Assembly: GCF_001637205.1 (NCBI RefSeq)
Contig: NZ_LVJH01000040.1
Span: forward strand, 1-35,155
Direction: 5' to 3'
Length of the DNA: 35,155 nucleotides
Source of the DNA: Paenibacillus glacialis
GTDB taxonomy: Bacteria > Bacillota > Bacilli > Paenibacillales > Paenibacillaceae
The stretch's first letter is position 1. Each line of letters begins with the position of its first letter. The notes beneath the pieces were generated by a model. The model was not told the origin of the DNA, did no database searches, and worked only from the letters and a program-made list of their open reading frames with translations. Both the position numbers and the translations under genes were made by a program. Shown here in pieces: positions 1 through 6,952 of this stretch.

Positions 1-3
1 CAC

Positions 4-32
4 TTGACAGGGAGCACTTCATTAACTATAAT
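4..32 (+). promoter_or_regulatory. Consensus-like sigma-A promoter or terminator overlap
   Basis: TTGACA (4-9) and TATAAT (27-32) are separated by exactly 17 bp, a perfect consensus on the plus strand. It points at the 3' end of the minus-strand transporter gene. The same bases form a terminator-like structure: AGCA (13-16) and CATTA (20-24) pair with TAATG (29-33) and TGCT (38-41), followed by a T run. The window edge hides whatever lies upstream, so it is unclear which reading is functional. Confidence 0.45.
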
Positions 33-67
33 GGTCCTGCTTTTTTTGTATATGAATAGATTGTTAA

Positions 68-1348
68 TCAAATCAAATATCGAAGATAGATATATATCGT
101 TGAAATAATAATGGATAGAATCATAAGTGGGAATCCATATTTAAGAAATTGTACAAACGTAATTGGTTGGCCTTCTTTGGCTGATAACCCTGCGACAATA
201 AGATTCGCACTGGCGCCAACTAACGATCCATTTCCTCCTAGACAGGCTCCTAACGCTAGACTCCACCAGACAGGTTCGAGATTGCTAACACCCATTGAAC
301 CCATGTCCTGAATTAGAGGAATCATGGTTGCCACGAAGGGGATATTGTCAACAAATGCTGAGGCAATGGCACTAAGCCAAAGAATTAACATGGACGTGGA
401 AGCCACATTCCCACCGGTCAGAGCAATAGCTTGTTTCGCTAATGCGGTTATGACACCCGTCTCAATCAATCCAGATACGAGTACGAATAATCCTACGAAG
501 AAGAATATGGTTGTCCATTCGATTCTAGCAAAAGCTTCTTCAAGAAAATGTTCACCGCTCAGAAGGAGTAATAGGAAAGCTCCGGTCAAAGCAATGGTAG
601 CAGATTCTAAATGTAGGAGTTGATGCACGAAGAAGCCGATAATCGTAAGTCCTAACACGGTTAAACATTTGATGAGCAGCTTACGATTCGTGATGACTGC
701 CTGTTCATCCATGTCCATGAGGCTTTGCATTAATTCAGGCGTTGTCTTCAATTGTTTACGGAATATTAGAATAAGTAACGGAACCATGATTAGCATTATG
801 ATGATGATGACGGGTGCTAGATTCTCAATAAAGGCCATAAAAGTTAATTCCTTTACAGCACTTCCGATCATAATGTTCGGTGGATCCCCAATCATCGTCG
901 CTGTCCCCCCGATGTTAGAAGCCAAGATCTGAGCAAATAAATAGGGGAAAGGATTAACTCGTAATTGACGGGTAATGCTGAAGGTAACGGGAACCATTAA
1001 TAGTACTGTAGTTACATTATCTAAGAATGCAGATGCAAGGGCTGTAATAAGAGTCAGAGAGATAAGGATACGAATGGGGTGTCCTTTGGCCTTCTTGGCT
1101 GCCCAGATGGCTATGTACTTGAATAATCCAGTCTCAGCGGTGATATTGACCATAATCATCATGCCAATGAGGAGACCCAGTGTATTGAAATCAATATGAT
1201 GTAGTGCGGTTTCTTGATCAACAACGCCCAAGATAACCATAAGAATACCGCCAATCATGGCTACAATCGTGCGGTGTATTTTTTCGGATATAATAAATCC
1301 ATACACAATTAGGAAAATACCAATAGCTAGAATCGTCTGATGTTCCAT
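68..1348 (-). CDS. ArsB/NhaD-family (ion transporter superfamily) membrane transporter
   Basis: Polytopic membrane protein of 426 aa, the usual length for the ArsB/NhaD/SLC13-like permeases that move arsenite, sodium or organic anions across the cytoplasmic membrane. Diagnostic pieces are a first half with LDNVTTVLLMVP and GGTATMIGDPPNIMIGSA, and a second half repeating the pattern with DNIPFVATMIPLI and GGNGSLVGASANLIV; these are the two inverted-repeat hairpin/SN-rich motifs of the family. There are about ten hydrophobic segments. The start is supported by an AGGAGG site just upstream (plus-strand cctcct at about 1353-1358). The gene is monocistronic and divergent from the alarmone synthetase gene. 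No arsR or arsenate reductase gene lies nearby, so an arsenite role is not supported; Na+/H+ exchange or anion transport is equally possible. Confidence 0.85.
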   Translation of the reverse strand: MEHQTILAIGIFLIVYGFIISEKIHRTIVAMIGGILMVILGVVDQETALHHIDFNTLGLLIGMMIMVNITAETGLFKYIAIWAAKKAKGHPIRILISLTLITALASAFLDNVTTVLLMVPVTFSITRQLRVNPFPYLFAQILASNIGGTATMIGDPPNIMIGSAVKELTFMAFIENLAPVIIIIMLIMVPLLILIFRKQLKTTPELMQSLMDMDEQAVITNRKLLIKCLTVLGLTIIGFFVHQLLHLESATIALTGAFLLLLLSGEHFLEEAFARIEWTTIFFFVGLFVLVSGLIETGVITALAKQAIALTGGNVASTSMLILWLSAIASAFVDNIPFVATMIPLIQDMGSMGVSNLEPVWWSLALGACLGGNGSLVGASANLIVAGLSAKEGQPITFVQFLKYGFPLMILSIIISTIYIYLRYLI

Positions 1349-1430
1349 AAAGCCTCCTATAGTTCTGTGGTAAATAACAACGGCAGAATTGCCCGCATAT
1401 GGCAGGCTGTCTCTAATTAAATGAATAGTG

Positions 1431-1461
1431 TCATTATAGAGGATAATGAAATGTACAACAA
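1431..1461 (-). promoter_or_regulatory. Promoter of the ArsB/NhaD-type gene with overlapping dyad
   Basis: Read on the minus strand: TTGTTG (1461-1456), 17-bp spacer, TATAAT (1438-1433). A perfect dyad TCATTAT-agagg-ATAATGA (1431-1449) covers the -10 and part of the spacer, a position expected for a repressor operator. The regulator is unknown. Confidence 0.55.
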
Positions 1462-1522
1462 GGAATTTTGATTAATGCTACTTCATCATATAAGGCACGA
1501 AATATGATATTAAGATGGCTAG

Positions 1523-1531
1523 TGTTATACT
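1523..1531 (+). promoter_or_regulatory. Possible extended -10 promoter for the alarmone synthetase gene
   Basis: TGT-TATACT at 1523-1531 fits a TGN-extended -10 element about 70 bp before the start codon. No good -35 is visible. B. subtilis ywaC is known to be controlled by cell-envelope stress sigma factors, but I could not find a convincing ECF-type site here. Confidence 0.3.
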
Positions 1532-1601
1532 TAAATGGAAGGGTTTAAAAAGTGATAAATTTATCTAATATTTTTGTATTCAGTGGGGAAGGAAGATTAA
1601 T

Positions 1602-2348
1602 ATGAATGCTCAACATCCAATGGAACAACTAAAACAATTTAAACATGATATTACCCGATTTATGATGGTCTATAAATTCGCTTTGGACGAAATGGAGACT
1701 AAAGTTGATATATTAAAGGAAGAGTTTCAGTCTTTACATGACTATAGTCCGATTGAACACACGAAATCACGTTTAAAGTCGCCAGAAAGCATTATGAAAA
1801 AGATGATTCGTAAAAATTATGAATTATCATTTGAAGGCATAAAAAGTAGTATTAAAGACATTGCTGGTCTCCGGATTACTTGCTCCTTCATTTCAGACAT
1901 ATATCGCATTCGAGAAATGCTTCAGAATCAAAGTGACCTCATCATTTTGGAAGAGAAAGATTATATTAAGAATCCTAAACCGAACGGTTACCAGAGTCTT
2001 CATTTATTGATTGAAGTCCCTGTATTTCTGTCGGATGGCGTAGAACATGTATGCGTGGAAGTACAGATTCGTACGATTGCTATGGATTTCTGGGCAAGCC
2101 TGGAGCATAAGATATTCTACAAGTATAACCAATCTGTACCTGAACGACTCACACAAGAACTGAAGGCAGCCGCAGATTCGGCCAATGCCCTTGACTTACA
2201 GATGGAGCGGCTCAATGATGAGATTCAGGAAATTAAGGAAGCACAACGTGAGGGTTCAATGGATGAATTCAATCGTATTATGATCAACAATCAGCAATTC
2301 CACCTTCCAGTAGATCTCTTGAAACTACTAAATGAAGGAGACGAATAA
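1602..2348 (+). CDS. sasA: Small alarmone synthetase, SasA/RelP (YwaC) type
   Basis: Cytosolic (p)ppGpp synthetase that transfers pyrophosphate from ATP to GTP/GDP in the stringent response. The 248 aa carry only the RelA/SpoT synthetase domain and no HD hydrolase, TGS or ACT domain. Recognisable motifs are IEHTKSRLKSPESIMKKM (51-68, ATP-binding basic loop), DIAGLRITCSFISDIY (86-101), KPNGYQSLHLLIEVPV (126-141) and EVQIRTIAMDFWASLEHKI (153-171). Motif wording and the YKFALDEMETK N-terminus match B. subtilis YwaC better than YjbM/RelQ. The C-terminal tail after about residue 210 is some 40 aa longer than YwaC and acidic. The start follows a GGGGAAGGAAG-like site. Transcribed alone; the next plus-strand promoter lies about 90 bp beyond its stop. 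Confidence 0.9.
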   Translation: MNAQHPMEQLKQFKHDITRFMMVYKFALDEMETKVDILKEEFQSLHDYSPIEHTKSRLKSPESIMKKMIRKNYELSFEGIKSSIKDIAGLRITCSFISDIYRIREMLQNQSDLIILEEKDYIKNPKPNGYQSLHLLIEVPVFLSDGVEHVCVEVQIRTIAMDFWASLEHKIFYKYNQSVPERLTQELKAAADSANALDLQMERLNDEIQEIKEAQREGSMDEFNRIMINNQQFHLPVDLLKLLNEGDE

Positions 2349-2436
2349 GTAGTATTAGTTATATTAGCAGACATAACATCACATAGGTGTTGGATTTAGT
2401 ATGTCTATAACTATCAATGGTCATCCATCACGCCCA

Positions 2437-2465
2437 TTGATTTAGCATAGCAATATTGGTAAGAT
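2437..2465 (+). promoter_or_regulatory. Promoter of the MutS2-like gene leader
   Basis: TTGATT (2437-2442), 17-bp spacer, TAAGAT (2460-2465). The expected transcription start is near 2472, about 10 nt before the ribosome binding site of the seven-codon leader ORF. Confidence 0.55.
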
Positions 2466-2497
2466 AGTCTTATCCTAACCAAAGGGGAGAAATTTTG

Positions 2498-2521
2498 ATG
2501 ACGGGGTATGTTCTTAACTAA
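2498..2521 (+). CDS. Putative leader peptide MTGYVLN
   Basis: ATG at 2498 encodes MTGYVLN and stops at 2519-2521. The ribosome binding site AAGGGGAG (2482-2489) is strong and ideally spaced (8 nt). The last half of the ORF, TGTTCTTAACTA (2509-2520), is perfectly complementary over 12 bp to 2709-2720, so translation of the ORF would disrupt a long-range stem. Two intrinsic terminators and then the MutS2-like gene follow. This arrangement is known from antibiotic- or ribosome-stalling-induced attenuators in Firmicutes; the assignment here is inference. An alternative is that 2472-2856 is a small RNA and the ORF is accidental. Confidence 0.45.
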   Translation: MTGYVLN

Positions 2522-2720
2522 TAAAACTCCATATGGACTGATTGTACGATAAGAAAATTTGGCTCGAGAGATCGGGTTTATTTAAATATAAGATAGTATA
2601 AGTTCCATCTTATGCTTAACCTTATATTTCTTGCTGAAATGGATACCGTCCTTATGAGGACGGGCGAAACCGTTTCTACTTGTCTTATGCTGTATAGAGG
2701 TCTTGGAATAGTTAAGAACA
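2509..2720 (+). promoter_or_regulatory. Long-range 12-bp stem in the leader RNA
   Basis: TGTTCTTAACTA (2509-2520) is the exact reverse complement of TAGTTAAGAACA (2709-2720). The intervening 188 nt contain copy A of the structured repeat. The 5' arm lies inside the leader ORF. I did not find by eye a clear alternative pairing of the 3' arm with either terminator. Confidence 0.45.
2579..2682. repeat. Structured dispersed repeat, copy A
   Basis: About 104 bp, matching copy B at 28842-28948. It has two modules. The AT-rich module is closed by AAATATAAG (2584-2592) and CTTATATTT (2621-2629), with an inner stem GTATAAG/CTTATGC. The GC-richer module has GAAATGG pairing with CCGTTTC around an inner CCGTCC/GGACGG stem, and ends in CTACTTG. 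Sequence in the arms differs between copies but pairing is kept. No ORF spans it. Confidence 0.65.
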
Positions 2721-2783
2721 CGCGAAGCATCAAACGGCGCCTTTGGCTGTTTATTTCTTTGTAAATACAGGATGAATGGGAGT

Positions 2784-2814
2784 TCCTCACTACCTAATAG
2801 TGAGGAGACGTCTC
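2784..2814. repeat. Two adjacent palindromes in the leader
   Basis: TCCTCACTA (2784-2792) pairs with TAGTGAGGA (2798-2806) across a 5-nt loop; the perfect palindrome GAGACGTCTC (2805-2814) follows immediately. Neither has a T tract, so they are more likely folding elements or a protein site than terminators. Confidence 0.4.
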
Positions 2815-2830
2815 AATCTGACTGTACGCG

Positions 2831-2856
2831 ATCGTGCTCTTGGAGCACGATTTTTT
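2831..2856 (+). terminator. Intrinsic terminator 1 before the MutS2-like gene
   Basis: ATCGTGCTC (2831-2839), loop ttg, GAGCACGAT (2843-2851), then a run of T. Nine perfect base pairs. It ends the leader transcript about 100 bp before the MutS2-like start codon. Confidence 0.8.
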
Positions 2857-2886
2857 GCGTTTACATGAGAAAGAACAACTGGATTT

Positions 2887-2932
2887 GAGGGCAAAGATTG
2901 ACGATATTCGTCTATTCTTTGCCCTCTTTTTG
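2887..2932 (+). terminator. Intrinsic terminator 2 before the MutS2-like gene
   Basis: GAGGGCAAAGA (2887-2897) pairs over 11 bp with TCTTTGCCCTC (2916-2926), followed by five T. The stem ends only about 18 bp before the ribosome binding site, leaving no room for a separate downstream promoter, so expression of the MutS2-like gene probably depends on read-through. Confidence 0.8.
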
Positions 2933-2954
2933 TTATTTAAATTGAAGGAGGAAC

Positions 2955-4898
2955 ATGGAAATCATGGATAAAGTAACTTTAAGTATGTTGGAGTATGACA
3001 AGATGAAGGAAAGTGTGCTGGAATTTACGGTATCCTATGCAGGAAGAAAGAGAGTGATGGAGCTTCATCCCATGGATCAGATCAGGGCGATTCAACGCGC
3101 AATGGAGGAAACAGATGAAGCTAAGGCATTGATAGAGAAAGGGGCGAGCATTCCGCTACCTTCATTAGAGGGTGTAGATTATGTCGTTTCATTGCTAAAT
3201 ACAGGGTATATGTACACGGAACAGGATTTCATGGCTGTGTATACCTTTCTCAATAGTTGCAGTCAACTGAGAAGGTATATGGCGAACAAAGGACATATTG
3301 CGCCTGTCATTAGTACGTATGCTTCATCACTAAACGAGCTACAGAAAGTGAGAAGCGAAATTGAACGCTGTATTCAGTATGGTAAAGTGACGGATCAAGC
3401 GAGTAAGAATCTGGAGAGAGTTCGTAAGAAAATAGTTGTGATTAAAGAACGTGTTCAGAAAAGAATCGCGAGTGTTCTTTCCAAGCACCAAGCGATACTG
3501 CAAGAGAACTTAGTTAGTGTTAGGAATGGGCGCTACGTCATTCCTGTGAAGAAGGAGTATCACAAACAGATCAAGGGAGTGGTGTTGGATCAATCGACAA
3601 GCGGACAAACGGTTTACATCGAACCGGAAGAGATCTGTCATCTACAAGTGGAGATGACGATGTTAGAAGCAGATGAGGCAAGGGAAGAAGGGATTGTGCT
3701 TCATGAATTAACCCTCTTGCTCGAGGCGGAAGTTGCAGCAATACATCTGAACATTGAAATCACAGGGACATATGATTTCATTATTGCGAAAGCTAAGTAT
3801 GCACGGTCGATTGGCGGCGTAGCTGTTCAACTGAATGATAAGGGTATTATCGATGTCAAAGGTGCCAAGCATCCACTACTTCTACAGAAGATGATTCCGC
3901 TATCTGTTAAGATTGGACAGGGATATCGCTCGTTGATCATTACGGGGCCGAATACAGGTGGCAAGACCGTTGCACTCAAAACATTAGGATTACTCACCCT
4001 CATGGCACAATCGGGCATGCTGGTACCTGTGGATTCTGGCAGCAATTTCGCTGTCTTCTCCAATGTGATGACCGTCATTGGTGATGGTCAAAGTATAGAG
4101 CAATCACTTAGTACCTTCTCAGCACAAATCCAGAGAATCACTCAAATGGTACGTGTTGCGGATCGTTCTACATTCCTGCTGATTGATGAATTGGCGGCGG
4201 GAACCGATCCGGGAGAAGGAATGGCGTTGTCCATCGCAATTCTAGAAGAATTGAACGCTCGAGGTGCCTCCATGATGGTTACGACACATTTCAATGAATT
4301 AAAGAGCTTCGCATCACGAACTGCTGGATTTCAGAATGCGAGAATGGAGTTCGACGTAGAAACGTTAGAGCCGTTATATCGCTTAACCATTGGAGAGTCA
4401 GGGCAAAGTTATGCTATTGAAATTGCTAAGAAACTTGGTATGGTACCGGGCATCGTAAAGCGATCACAGGATATAGTCAGTAAGCAAGGAAGTCATGTTT
4501 CTGGAGCTTGGGAGGAGCAGGTATTCATTGAGGATATAGCAAAAGAAGTGGAGCCTTTAATCGTAGATAAAACCCATCGTGACAGTATTAAGAAGAGCAC
4601 GGTTCCTTCGACTAAATTTGAAGTGGGAGATAGTGTCTACGTGAGCACCTTCGCTAGGACAGGAATTGTCTATAGGCAGGAAGATGCGATGGGAATGGTT
4701 GGGGTGATGATTCAGAAGCACAAGCACCAAGTGAATAAGAAAAGACTTCAATTATTTCTGGAGAAAGGCGAATTATATCCAGATGATTATGATTTGGACA
4801 TTATTTTCGATTCCAAAGAGAACCGGAAGAAGAGACGAATCATGGAACGTAAACATGTAGATGGCCTCCGCATTACGCGAGAACCTGGAGAAGTCTGA
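2955..4898 (+). CDS. MutS2-like ATPase without Smr domain
   Basis: MutS-family ATPase of 647 aa. It has the MutS2 architecture up to the ATPase: core/lever region (about 1-320), Walker A GPNTGGKT (331-338), ABC-like signature region IEQSLSTFSAQI (381-392), Walker B FLLIDELAAGTDP (407-419), and TTHF (443-446). Family knowledge: canonical MutS2 (about 785 aa) acts on branched DNA or on stalled ribosomes and ends in coiled coil, KOW-like segment and Smr nuclease. Here the coil after residue 510 is short, a KOW-like segment (about 555-600) is present, and the protein stops before any Smr domain; the tail is highly basic. Two starts are possible, 2955 (3 nt after AAGGAGG) and 2964 (12 nt). It lies behind a leader with two terminators. 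Role in ribosome rescue or DNA transactions is open. Confidence 0.85.
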   Translation: MEIMDKVTLSMLEYDKMKESVLEFTVSYAGRKRVMELHPMDQIRAIQRAMEETDEAKALIEKGASIPLPSLEGVDYVVSLLNTGYMYTEQDFMAVYTFLNSCSQLRRYMANKGHIAPVISTYASSLNELQKVRSEIERCIQYGKVTDQASKNLERVRKKIVVIKERVQKRIASVLSKHQAILQENLVSVRNGRYVIPVKKEYHKQIKGVVLDQSTSGQTVYIEPEEICHLQVEMTMLEADEAREEGIVLHELTLLLEAEVAAIHLNIEITGTYDFIIAKAKYARSIGGVAVQLNDKGIIDVKGAKHPLLLQKMIPLSVKIGQGYRSLIITGPNTGGKTVALKTLGLLTLMAQSGMLVPVDSGSNFAVFSNVMTVIGDGQSIEQSLSTFSAQIQRITQMVRVADRSTFLLIDELAAGTDPGEGMALSIAILEELNARGASMMVTTHFNELKSFASRTAGFQNARMEFDVETLEPLYRLTIGESGQSYAIEIAKKLGMVPGIVKRSQDIVSKQGSHVSGAWEEQVFIEDIAKEVEPLIVDKTHRDSIKKSTVPSTKFEVGDSVYVSTFARTGIVYRQEDAMGMVGVMIQKHKHQVNKKRLQLFLEKGELYPDDYDLDIIFDSKENRKKRRIMERKHVDGLRITREPGEV

Positions 4899-4904
4899 TA
4901 CATT

Positions 4905-4956
4905 AACAAATAGAGGGTGCCCTTCGTGTTCTTGAAAGGGGCACCCTCTATTTGTT
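4905..4956. terminator. Bidirectional terminator
   Basis: An 18-bp perfect stem: left arm 4905-4922, right arm 4939-4956, 16-nt loop. The arms contain AACAAA/TTTGTT ends, so it can serve the MutS2-like gene on the plus strand and fRMsr on the minus strand, which converge here. Confidence 0.8.
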
Positions 4957-4974
4957 CTCCATTTATTTCTATAC

Positions 4975-5460
4975 CTAAAAACTAAGTTGAGCGCTCAGAA
5001 TTTCTACGAATTTCTCTAGAAACTGCTGATCCTCGCTGTCAAATCGGTTCTTTAGAGGACTATCAATATCTAGGACACCGTACAGTTCTCCGTCTTTAAT
5101 AATAGGAACTACAATTTCACTGTTTGTGGCTCCATCACAAGCGATGTGACCAGGGAAAGCATGAACGTCATCGACCACTAAAGTACGCGTCTCTGAAGCA
5201 GCAGCGCCACAGACCCCACGGTTTAATGGAATACGTATACAGGCAGGCAACCCTTGGAATGGACCCAGCACAAGTTCCTTGCCATCATAAAGGTAGAACC
5301 CAACCCAATTAATATCGTTCATAAATAGGTTAAGTAGAGCTGAAGCATTTGCGAGATTAGCGATGGAGTTAGGTTCGTCATGAATAAGTGATTGTAATTG
5401 TTCTAACACGGCTGTAAATGAGCTACTTCGGTTACCTTCGTATGGAATCGCTTGAAACAT
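4975..5460 (-). CDS. msrC: Free methionine-(R)-sulfoxide reductase (fRMsr, GAF domain)
   Basis: Cytosolic GAF-domain enzyme of 161 aa that reduces free methionine-(R)-sulfoxide, probably with thioredoxin. The three catalytic or resolving cysteines are visible: C74 (LPACIRIPL), C84 (RGVCGAA) and C108 (GHIACDGAT). Their spacing (10 and 24) is the same as C84, C94 and C118 of the E. coli enzyme, which separates it from ordinary GAF sensor domains. The motif SEIVVPIIKDGELYGVLDID is the usual GAF core. The start has an AAAGGTGGAG site upstream on the minus strand. Monocistronic and convergent with the MutS2-like gene. Confidence 0.92.
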   Translation of the reverse strand: MFQAIPYEGNRSSSFTAVLEQLQSLIHDEPNSIANLANASALLNLFMNDINWVGFYLYDGKELVLGPFQGLPACIRIPLNRGVCGAAASETRTLVVDDVHAFPGHIACDGATNSEIVVPIIKDGELYGVLDIDSPLKNRFDSEDQQFLEKFVEILSAQLSF

Positions 5461-5601
5461 TACACTCCACCTTTCTTTTAACCATTGGTTAATTATAAAA
5501 GATAGTACAGCGCTACCCCTCTCGTCAAGTGAAATTCCGACAATCCGTATACGCCTACCTCATGTGACCTCAGGCAAGAAGAGATGATTATTGTCCTAAA
5601 T

Positions 5602-5643
5602 TTGATTTCAATCATCTTTTTGGATGGGGGAAGGGGATAGAAT
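5602..5643 (+). promoter_or_regulatory. FNR-type box and -10 of the flavodiiron operon
   Basis: TTGAT-ttca-ATCAT (5602-5615) matches the FNR consensus TTGAT-N4-ATCAA at 9 of 10 positions. A -10 candidate TAGAAT lies at 5638-5643, so the expected start near 5650 puts the box centre (5608.5) at about -41.5, the class II activator position. A wider dyad GATGATT (5583-5589)/AATCATC (5610-5616) overlaps it. The operon's own last gene encodes a Crp/Fnr regulator with the ExxSR recognition helix that reads TTGAT, suggesting autoregulation. Confidence 0.65.
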
Positions 5644-5684
5644 CAAATTATTAAAAAGACATTATTTATCAGGAGGTTATTTAA

Positions 5685-6920
5685 ATGAAACCAGGATTCA
5701 AGATGGCAAAGGATATATACTGGGTGGGCAAAATTGATAAACGTGAGGTTCCCTTTCACCGTCTTCTCTTAACAAAAGGCACCACATACAACGCTTATCT
5801 GCTCAAGACTGGCAAACCAACAATCATTGATACAGTGGATATGGAATTCGGAAGAGAGTTTGTGGAACATCTGGCTGAGCTGATAGATCCGTTGGATATC
5901 CAGTACATTGTCATTAACCATACAGAACCTGATCACTCAGGGGGACTAGCTGCACTGGCCTCTAAAGCCACCAATGCCACCATAGCCTGCACGGAGATTG
6001 CCGTGCCTGAGATTCAACAAATGTACAAGCTTCAGCACCGTAATTTTTTAGTGGTTAAGGACGGGGATCAGCTTGATATCGGCGGAAAGACACTATTGTT
6101 CAAAGAGACACCTTATCTTCATACGGAAGAAACCATGATTACTTATTGTATCGAAGATAAAATATTATTTCCCTGCGATATTTTCAGCACGCATGTGGCT
6201 GTGGATAAGCTTTTTGAAGATGAATCTGAATTAGATATCATGGATGACTTCACCGGCTATTATCAAGCGATCATCCACCCTCATAGAAGATATGTGCGGA
6301 CACTAATTGAAGCAGTTAAGGATCTAGAGATCGATATGATTGCTCCTTCACACGGATATATTCTTCGGAATGATATTTCCAAATATATTACCCTTTATGA
6401 CACGCTCAGCTCTAAGACGACGGAAGGCAAGAAAGTCGCTATTGTTTATACAACGATCAAGAATAATACCAAGAAGATGGCACATATCTTGCAGGATTCT
6501 TTTCTAGAAAACAACATTGAGGTTGAGCTTTGGGATGCGGATAAATCCGCAGAGGACGATATTCTGAACAGTATTGAAGCAGCCGATGCAGTCTTTATCG
6601 GAAGTTCAACCAAATATGCCGATATGATCGGAAATTTGGAGAACATCTTACGTAAGCTACAGACACTGAATCTAGAAGGTAAAATTGCGGTAGCTTTCGG
6701 ATCTTATGGTTGGAGCGGTGAGGCGATTGAAGTAGTACAGGACTATCTGAATGGAACCAATATGGTGGTACAAAGTACCTCGCACGTTATTAAAACAACC
6801 GGAATGACCCATGTGGAGTTTCCTATCCGCATTCGCTTCTCCCCCAAGGAGAAGGAGAAAATCATCAAGATCCAAAATGCTGCTGAGTTCGTCTCTGATC
6901 TACTTCTCAGCTCAATCTGA
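5685..6920 (+). CDS. Flavodiiron protein (A-type flavoprotein; O2/NO reductase)
   Basis: Soluble 411-aa enzyme that reduces O2 to water or NO to N2O. The N-terminal metallo-beta-lactamase-like diiron domain carries the H79-T-E81-P-D83-H84 motif, then His in PYLHTEE, Asp in PCDIFSTH and His in APSHGYI. The C-terminal flavodoxin domain (from about 250, KKVAIVYTTIKNNTKKMA) binds FMN. The length is that of a plain class A flavodiiron protein; rubredoxin is not fused but encoded two genes downstream. The start is preceded by AGGAGG at 5671-5676. First gene of a four-gene operon (flavodiiron, rubredoxin reductase, rubredoxin, Crp/Fnr). Whether O2 or NO is the main substrate cannot be told from sequence. 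Confidence 0.93.
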   Translation: MKPGFKMAKDIYWVGKIDKREVPFHRLLLTKGTTYNAYLLKTGKPTIIDTVDMEFGREFVEHLAELIDPLDIQYIVINHTEPDHSGGLAALASKATNATIACTEIAVPEIQQMYKLQHRNFLVVKDGDQLDIGGKTLLFKETPYLHTEETMITYCIEDKILFPCDIFSTHVAVDKLFEDESELDIMDDFTGYYQAIIHPHRRYVRTLIEAVKDLEIDMIAPSHGYILRNDISKYITLYDTLSSKTTEGKKVAIVYTTIKNNTKKMAHILQDSFLENNIEVELWDADKSAEDDILNSIEAADAVFIGSSTKYADMIGNLENILRKLQTLNLEGKIAVAFGSYGWSGEAIEVVQDYLNGTNMVVQSTSHVIKTTGMTHVEFPIRIRFSPKEKEKIIKIQNAAEFVSDLLLSSI

Positions 6921-6952
6921 CAAACGGCATAGGAAGCGAAAGGGAGATATAA

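Noticed and set aside
111..1199. Several plus-strand open frames
   Set aside because: They are antisense shadows of the transporter gene, whose motifs and length are clear.
2578..2790. Minus-strand open frame of 70 codons
   Set aside because: It lies over the structured repeat and leader, has no ribosome binding site and a composition unlike a protein.
2349..2954. T-box leader before the MutS2-like gene
   Set aside because: No AGGGTGGNACCGCG-type T-box sequence and the gene is not an amino-acid related target.
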